A DNA stretch of 52,944 nt from Xenorhabdus griffiniae. Lineage in GTDB: Bacteria; Pseudomonadota; Gammaproteobacteria; Enterobacterales; Enterobacteriaceae. Position numbers and translations under genes: made by a program. The notes under the pieces were generated by a model. That model was not told the origin of the DNA and did no database searches. It worked only from the letters and a program-made list of their open reading frames with translations. This document shows positions 48,014-52,944 of the stretch, in pieces. Numbering within the stretch: position 1 is the first letter of the stretch; the number at the start of each line of letters is the position of its first letter. Location: assembly GCF_015163655.1 (NCBI RefSeq), contig NZ_JADEUF010000011.1, positions 1 through 52,944 of the forward strand. The letters run 5' to 3'.

Positions 48014-48628
48014 ATGAAAGTAATTGAACGGATTCATCATCTTTGTAAACGCACTATTTTTAAACGTTGTGTCTCCAGATTATTGTTACGGGTATTGATG
48101 ACCTTATGCTTAATCACCGGTACATGTCAGTCAACCGTAATGGCTATGTCTGACACCAATGAAAAACGAATAATCAATGAAAAAACAGCACACACCGAAA
48201 ATGTTGCGCGGGTAGTTTCTGGAATTATCAGTTATACCCACTGGCCTATTACACCTACTATTCTGCACTTATGTCTGGTTCCTCCATCCAATTACATTAG
48301 CGCCTTAACCCACATTGATATGATTTCTGAGCACACAGAACTACAAGTTGAAACACTCAATTTCAATGTAGAACAACTCATAGAAAAATGTGATGTCATT
48401 TACTATGGTCAAGTCGATCCACAACTTCAACACCAGGTAATCAACCTGAAAAATAACAAGCCATTGCTTACCATTGCTGAAAATAATCCGAACTGTGAAA
48501 TTGGCAGTGCATTTTGCCTCAATATTAACAGCACGCCGGCAACATTTAGCCTCAATCTTGATATTCTGACGCGCAGCGGCGTGCGCGTACAGCCGAATGT
48601 CCTGCAATTGGCTCGTAAGGTGGAATAA
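48014..48628 (+). CDS. yfiR: YfiR family periplasmic inhibitor of the diguanylate cyclase
   Basis: YfiR binds the periplasmic domain of YfiN/DgcN and keeps it off; redox stress or YfiB removes it. The 204-residue protein has a long basic leader, a hydrophobic signal segment ending TVMA, and a DUF4154 domain (SYTHWP near the start, CDVIYYGQ, and a final GVRVQPNVLQLARK). Cysteines in CLVPPS, KCDVIYY, PNCEIG and FCLNI could form the redox-sensitive disulfides known in Pseudomonas YfiR. It is the first gene of yfiR-dgcN-yfiB. Confidence 0.85.
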   Translation: MKVIERIHHLCKRTIFKRCVSRLLLRVLMTLCLITGTCQSTVMAMSDTNEKRIINEKTAHTENVARVVSGIISYTHWPITPTILHLCLVPPSNYISALTHIDMISEHTELQVETLNFNVEQLIEKCDVIYYGQVDPQLQHQVINLKNNKPLLTIAENNPNCEIGSAFCLNINSTPATFSLNLDILTRSGVRVQPNVLQLARKVE

Positions 48629-48633
48629 TCTAT

Positions 48634-49896
48634 ATGAAAAAACGTTATTCACTGATGCCCTCGCGCCCGACTTTACGTCATGCTTTCCACCGGATCCATT
48701 TGGTCATTACATTTATCATATTATCCGTAGTCGGCTTGTTTTTATCGTTACTGGCATTGCTTGCCATGCAGAAATATGCCGAAAACAGTTTAAAACTGAT
48801 TGCCACGACCATTGCTCATACCGCACAAGCCGCCGTGGTTTTTCAGGATAAAACCGCAGCAAACGAAATATTGGAAATGATTGCCGTTCACGATGGTTTT
48901 ACCGAAGCCAAAATTTTTGATGCAAAACAGCAGGTGTTAGCGAGTTGGCAAGCCAATCAGGAAACTCGGACGGGTAATTTCAAGAAATTGATCGAGCACT
49001 GGCTTTTTCCTGAACCTTTCACCCTGCCAATTTACCACCATCAGCAAAAAATAGGTTCAGTCTGGTTGCTTGGTAACAGCTGCCACATCATCAAATTTGT
49101 TTATCAGGCCCTGCTGGTGCTATTTGCCTGTCTGCTGTTCAGCGCCGTCATTTCACTCTACCTCTCATTGCGGATGCACGATGGTATCGTCAAGGCGCTG
49201 CAAAATATTACGGCCGTCGCCCATGATGTGCGGCAACGGCGGACATTTTCACGGCGCGTGCCCTCGGCCCATATTGCTGAGCTGCATGAGCTAAGTCAGG
49301 TTTTCAATCACCTGTTAGAAGAGCTGGAAGAGTGGCAACATCATCTGCAAACAGAAAAAGCCGCTTTAACCTGGCAAGCACAACATGACTCCCTGACAGG
49401 CTTACCAAATCGGGCAACGTTTGAACGCGTGCTTTCAACCGTCATGGGCGATAAATTTATGCGTGAAAGTGCAGCGATATTATTTATTGATGGTAATAGA
49501 CTGAAATATGTTAACGATGTCTATGGACATGCTGCTGGCGATCACGTGCTTGTCACTATCGCTGCTACCTTAAAACGAAGAGTAAGAAAAACAGATACCG
49601 TTGCCCGACTTGGCGGGGACGAATTTGCCATCCTGTTACCTTCGGCCAATCTAGAAGACGCAGAACGCGTTGCCAAAAATATCATTCATGCCATGGATAC
49701 CCCCATTCTCCTTCCCAACGGACAACATCTACGTATCACACTTAGTATTGGTATTGCATTATCCAATGGTGAACTAACAGCAGAACAACTACTCTCTGAA
49801 GCCGATGCGGCGATGTATCACATTAAACAACGAGGCGGTGGCTGGTATTCCGCTGATACAACAAAACTGAACTATCTATCAAGGAACCTTCTATGA
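48634..49896 (+). CDS. dgcN: Diguanylate cyclase DgcN (YfiN/TpbB)
   Basis: This enzyme makes c-di-GMP from two GTP. The 420-residue protein has an N-terminal transmembrane helix, a small periplasmic CHASE8-like sensor (about 50-130), a second helix (about 150-175), a HAMP-like linker, and a GGDEF domain. The active site is intact (LTGLPNRATF, LFIDGNRLKYVND, RLGGDEFAIL). An inhibitory I-site RKTD lies five residues before GGDEF, so product feedback is likely. It sits 5 bp after yfiR and overlaps yfiB as ATGA. Confidence 0.92.
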   Translation: MKKRYSLMPSRPTLRHAFHRIHLVITFIILSVVGLFLSLLALLAMQKYAENSLKLIATTIAHTAQAAVVFQDKTAANEILEMIAVHDGFTEAKIFDAKQQVLASWQANQETRTGNFKKLIEHWLFPEPFTLPIYHHQQKIGSVWLLGNSCHIIKFVYQALLVLFACLLFSAVISLYLSLRMHDGIVKALQNITAVAHDVRQRRTFSRRVPSAHIAELHELSQVFNHLLEELEEWQHHLQTEKAALTWQAQHDSLTGLPNRATFERVLSTVMGDKFMRESAAILFIDGNRLKYVNDVYGHAAGDHVLVTIAATLKRRVRKTDTVARLGGDEFAILLPSANLEDAERVAKNIIHAMDTPILLPNGQHLRITLSIGIALSNGELTAEQLLSEADAAMYHIKQRGGGWYSADTTKLNYLSRNLL

Positions 49897-50378
49897 GCAG
49901 AAATCGTTATGGTGTATTTATCTTGGCGTTTATTGGCGCACTTTTCCTCAGCGCCTGCCAGAGTAAAGGAACATTGACAACCGCACAAATCGCCGCACTT
50001 AAACAACAAGGGTTTCAACAAACTGATGAAGGCTGGTTATTTGGTCTATCAGAAAAGGTGCTGTTTGGTAATAACCAATTTCACTTGCGTCCAGAAGGTG
50101 AAACAAAATTAAAACAACTCGCCAGTCTCTTATCCAAAGTGGGTATCCACCACGCACGCCTTGATGGTCACACCGACAACTACGGAGAAGTGAGTTACAA
50201 CAATCAATTATCATTGAAACGCGCCAACACCGTTGCAGATGCACTGACACAGGGAGGTATGCAGCGTAATAATTTGATAACCCGTGGATTAGGGCCAAGC
50301 CAACCTATTGCCGATAACCGAAGCGCAAAAGGTCGGGCAGAAAATCGCCGAGTTGCCATTGTGATAACGACACCGTAA
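49893..50378 (+). CDS. yfiB: OmpA-like lipoprotein YfiB
   Basis: YfiB is an outer-membrane lipoprotein that binds peptidoglycan and, under stress, sequesters YfiR so that the cyclase turns on. The 161-residue protein has a lipobox LSAC (lipid Cys22) and an OmpA C-terminal domain (LDGHTDNYGEVSYNNQLSLKRA, GLGPSQPIADN, GRAENRRVAI) with the Asp and Arg that grip diaminopimelate. It is coupled to dgcN by a 4-base overlap. Confidence 0.92.
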   Translation: MSRNRYGVFILAFIGALFLSACQSKGTLTTAQIAALKQQGFQQTDEGWLFGLSEKVLFGNNQFHLRPEGETKLKQLASLLSKVGIHHARLDGHTDNYGEVSYNNQLSLKRANTVADALTQGGMQRNNLITRGLGPSQPIADNRSAKGRAENRRVAIVITTP

Positions 50379-50711
50379 TAGCTATACCATGAAGCCGGCA
50401 ATATGGGTTTTAACACAGCCCGATTGATTGCGGGTAACCTGATAATATATTGATATAAATCAAATAATAATTTAGCCATGGATGGCAACAATATTTGTTT
50501 ATCTTGACCGTCCTCAGCAATTATAAAAAATTCCCTCCTAATTTTGTTATATAGTTATTTCCCGTCTTTAAATTCTTCCTGTAACATAGCCGACGTTGTT
50601 TTCGCAAAAAAAGAGCCTCTTTTTTTGTAATCAATAAGTTAATGAAATTTTGCATAGTTTGGATAACAAGCCTACTGTTAAGAAATGGGCTTGCTCAAGA
50701 AAGGAGATATG
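50379..50711. other. Intergenic region between yfiB and the EAL gene
   Basis: About 330 bp of AT-rich sequence without a gene. It contains a terminator-like hairpin at 50606-50626. The promoter of the EAL gene probably lies here. Confidence 0.5.
50606..50626 (+). terminator. Terminator-like hairpin before the EAL gene
   Basis: The arms AAAAAAAGA and TCTTTTTTT enclose a 3-nt loop. It is AT-only apart from one pair next to the loop, so its strength is uncertain. It lies about 230 bp after yfiB. Confidence 0.5.
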
Positions 50712-51683
50712 ATGGGGCTGAATCTGAAATCATACCGATCCCTGTATCGGATGTTTGTGATGTTATTCATCACCATCACTGCCAGCACAGGTTATATATT
50801 CTGGAGATTATTTTCCAATTATCAGGATAATATTCAGCCAGATGTAGAATCAGTCTGTGTATTTATTTTATTGTCTCTGCTTACGTTCATATCTGCGGTG
50901 TTTTTTTATAGACAGACCAAAACCATTACTATCCCAGAATATCGTTTTAAAAAAGCGATTAAAAATAAGCAATTCATTCCCTATATACAGCCCATTATTT
51001 GTAGTAAAAACAATGAAATCATTGGATGTGAAATCCTTGTTCGCTGGCAACACCCCATCCATGGACTATTGACGCCAAATAAATTTATCGCACAAATTGA
51101 AAAATCAGATTTGATTATTCCCTTAACGCATAACTTAATCACCCAAGTAAGAGACTATTTTGCGCCTATTGCTCATCAATTACCTGCAAATTTCCATTTT
51201 AATTTCAATATTAGTGCAAAACATTATAAAGATGTCAGGTTAATTGATGATTGTCATCATTTTCTAAAATCATTTCCAGAAAATTCTATTAAACTGATTT
51301 TGGAAATTACCGAACGAGAATTATTGGAACTGGATAATCATACTATTCATTTATTCAATAAATTGGATGAATTAGGCGTATTAATTGCACTGGACGACTT
51401 TGGCACCGGTTTCTCTAATTACAATTACTTACAAAAACTTAATGTTAACTTAGTGAAAATTGGACATAATTTTATTAGCAAAATGAATACCGATATGGTT
51501 TCTAAAAATATTGTGGAAAATATCATTGACCTTGCCCTGCGGTTGCATTTGGAAATTGTGGCAGAAGGGATTGAAAGCCAAGAACAAGCTAATCAGTTAG
51601 CAAACTATTCTGTCGATTATTTGCAGGGATATTACTTTGACCGCCCGATACCGCTGGAAGAATTTGTCAGGAAATGGTTATGA
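50712..51683 (+). CDS. Membrane-anchored EAL-domain c-di-GMP phosphodiesterase
   Basis: EAL domains hydrolyse c-di-GMP to pGpG. The 323-residue protein has two transmembrane helices with a short loop (residues about 14-35 and 49-66), then one EAL domain. Motifs are ExLxRW (EILVRWQHP), FNISAKH, EITERE, DDFGTGFSNY, KIG, EGIES and YLQGYYF. Most metal and base residues are kept, but the usual KID is KIG. The ATG at 50712 lies five bases after AAGGAG; the frame opens earlier. It follows yfiRNB at about 330 bp and probably opposes DgcN. No E. coli counterpart is assigned. Confidence 0.85.
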   Translation: MGLNLKSYRSLYRMFVMLFITITASTGYIFWRLFSNYQDNIQPDVESVCVFILLSLLTFISAVFFYRQTKTITIPEYRFKKAIKNKQFIPYIQPIICSKNNEIIGCEILVRWQHPIHGLLTPNKFIAQIEKSDLIIPLTHNLITQVRDYFAPIAHQLPANFHFNFNISAKHYKDVRLIDDCHHFLKSFPENSIKLILEITERELLELDNHTIHLFNKLDELGVLIALDDFGTGFSNYNYLQKLNVNLVKIGHNFISKMNTDMVSKNIVENIIDLALRLHLEIVAEGIESQEQANQLANYSVDYLQGYYFDRPIPLEEFVRKWL

Positions 51684-51708
51684 TAAGCATTCTCCCTGCA
51701 AAAACGGC

Positions 51709-52482
51709 TTACGGGGTCTTTAGTTCTGACCATTTCTGTTCCATATGCTGTCCAATGGTAGCCGCTAATGTTTTATCAATTTCCAACTCTTTAGCAATCG
51801 ATTGAAAACGACAAGTTTCGTTATAAATCTCTTCAAGCATATTTATCAAAGGGATAGTGCTAGAGAAACCCGCCTGCCCTGCCAATTTTTCCAGTGCTGT
51901 AGGAGTAATCACTTTACCATTACCGTTAAATGAGGTCATATGTTCGTTATAAGATGACGGCATATATACCACATCATAAAATGGAGAAAGCCGCCAGTTA
52001 TCAGTATCATCAGCCAAATAAGCAAAATTTTTAGCATGATCATCCTGATTAACGGTGAGATAGTTAAACAAAGCACGTTTCAACAATTTTTGTGCCTCCT
52101 CTACACCACACAGCAGCCTTGTCGCTTTAACCAACTCAATATAATCTAAAGAAAGCGCCCTAAATGATGCATCCAGTAATCCACAAGCTGAAATCATGTG
52201 GTAGCGAAATCAAACCGAGTTTGCTGTAACCAAAAACGTCCATTTCCTGCCTCCAATAAATCAAAATCAGGAACTTCAATTCCAACATTTCTAGCCATTT
52301 TCATATAGGCATATATACAGCCCCCAACCATCAGGCAAACTGTCACCAAAAACACCATGTAACCCATAATGATGCTCTTTAGGGGCTTTTTGTAATAAAG
52401 TGTCCGCCTTAATCAAAAAAGGAGAGATTGATTTCGGATGAATAGCGAGATATGACTCATCATATTGAAAATAAACTCCGTC
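51709..52482 (-). pseudogene. Decayed HipA-family kinase gene
   Basis: Three reverse-strand pieces together spell a broken HipA serine/threonine kinase. The N-terminal piece (YDESYLAIHPKSISP, GLHGVFGDSLPDGWGL; about 52310-52482) stops at TAG. A middle piece in another frame (MARNVGIEVPDFDLLEAGNG, ending LQQTRFDF; about 52200-52290) stops at TGA. The C-terminal 162 codons (51709-52197) hold SACGLLDASFRALSLDY, NQDDHAKNFAYL and WRLSPFYDVVYMPS. Much of the segment between the first two pieces, which should hold the ATP-binding loop, is missing. No hipB antitoxin is visible. HipA phosphorylates tRNA synthetase in toxin-antitoxin systems; this copy cannot do so. Confidence 0.8.
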
Positions 52483-52623
52483 TTATTAGCGTTATTCCTG
52501 TCACTATGATAACAATATTTAGCGATTATAACGAAAAATTGTCACAATAGTAGCAATTAAAGGTGCATAATGGTGAATACAGACAAGCATGATGATTTAT
52601 CAAGAATTAAACAAATCATTCTA

Positions 52624-52944
52624 TTATTTAAACATACTTTCCCTATTTAAAATCTTAGCCTTACCATGTTCATTTAACAAAATAGGAAGCTTATGCAAAA
52701 ACACATAACCATCATGTTGAAACTCAATCAGGGCTTTATTTAAAGGCGATATAAAAAATGTATCGCCATCAAAAAAACAACCAGAGTTCAGCTTGAAATA
52801 ATTACCAACAAAATCATCAAGATTATTTGCATCCATCAAATAAACCTCATCTTTTATATAGGAACCTTCATTAATTATAAAAACATCATTGCAAAGATAT
52901 TCTTTTAAATTAACGCCCTTTAATCTTCCAGTATCATCCATACT
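52624..52944 (-). CDS. Unknown protein, partial at window edge
   Basis: A reverse-strand frame of at least 105 codons runs to the end of the window and may continue beyond it. The first Met seen is at 52941. The sequence is acidic and aromatic (VFIINEGSYIKDEVYLMD, FKLNSGCFFDGDTFFISP) without signal peptide or membrane helices. I do not recognise a family. Size and composition would suit an immunity or adaptor protein, but that is a guess. It looks AT-rich, like the decayed hipA region beside it. Confidence 0.5.
   Translation of the reverse strand, partial: SMDDTGRLKGVNLKEYLCNDVFIINEGSYIKDEVYLMDANNLDDFVGNYFKLNSGCFFDGDTFFISPLNKALIEFQHDGYVFLHKLPILLNEHGKAKILNRESMFK

Noticed and set aside
48341..48652. 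103-codon frame opposite yfiR
   Set aside because: It is antisense to the conserved C-terminal DUF4154 part, with no start signal.
50642..50830. 62-codon frame before and inside the EAL gene
   Set aside because: It overlaps the better-supported EAL start in another register and has no family features.

Overview
The window looks like chromosome from a gammaproteobacterium of the Morganellaceae, most plausibly Xenorhabdus or Photorhabdus. This is inferred from remembered family sequences, a base composition that looks moderately AT-rich, and gene order; no database was searched. Many proteins align almost end to end with their Escherichia coli counterparts. Several E. coli neighbourhoods are recognisable but joined differently: lpxT-mepS, yejG-bcr-rsuA-radD-rplY-yejK-yejL-yejM-proL, yfaE-nrdB-nrdA-ubiG-gyrA-rcsC-rcsB-rcsD, yfaZ, menE-menC-menB-menH-menD, and pgaABCD.

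Layout. Positions 1-10976 are housekeeping and envelope genes: lipid A phosphotransferase, murein endopeptidase, an MFS exporter, rRNA pseudouridine synthase, the RadD helicase, ribosomal protein L25, a nucleoid protein, and the YejM regulator of LPS synthesis, ending in tRNA-Pro(GGG). Positions 11000-16370 are an accessory patch. It holds a truncated aminoglycoside acetyltransferase, a CBP21-like lytic polysaccharide monooxygenase, a VOC protein, a phage-type lysozyme, a tiny self-contained transcription unit, a small membrane protein and an AmiD-like amidase without a signal peptide. These genes are punctuated by five copies of a 105-bp inverted-repeat element (MITE). Positions 16375-30545 return to core genes: class Ia ribonucleotide reductase with its ferredoxin, UbiG, DNA gyrase A, and the Rcs phosphorelay. 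Two tRNA genes (Ser-TGA, Thr-TGT), an O-acyltransferase and the TyrR-type tyrosine permease tyrP follow, then yfaZ and the menaquinone operon menDHBCE without menF.

Positions 40480-51683 form a biofilm module. A long AT-rich leader precedes pgaABCD (poly-N-acetylglucosamine synthesis and export). Then come yfiR-dgcN-yfiB (a periplasmically controlled diguanylate cyclase) and a membrane-anchored EAL phosphodiesterase. Because PgaC/PgaD are activated by c-di-GMP in E. coli, this stretch appears to carry synthesis, breakdown and output of one c-di-GMP pathway side by side. The window ends in a decayed hipA kinase gene and a partial unknown gene.

The most unusual signals are the eight-copy 105-bp MITE family, which separates accessory genes and supplies stop codons to two of them; an LPMO whose copper-binding histidine does not sit at the predicted mature N-terminus; a roughly 180-nt promoter-peptide-terminator unit at 14313-14524; a PgaB without a lipobox; and an acidic 13-residue insertion in the GyrA C-terminal domain.
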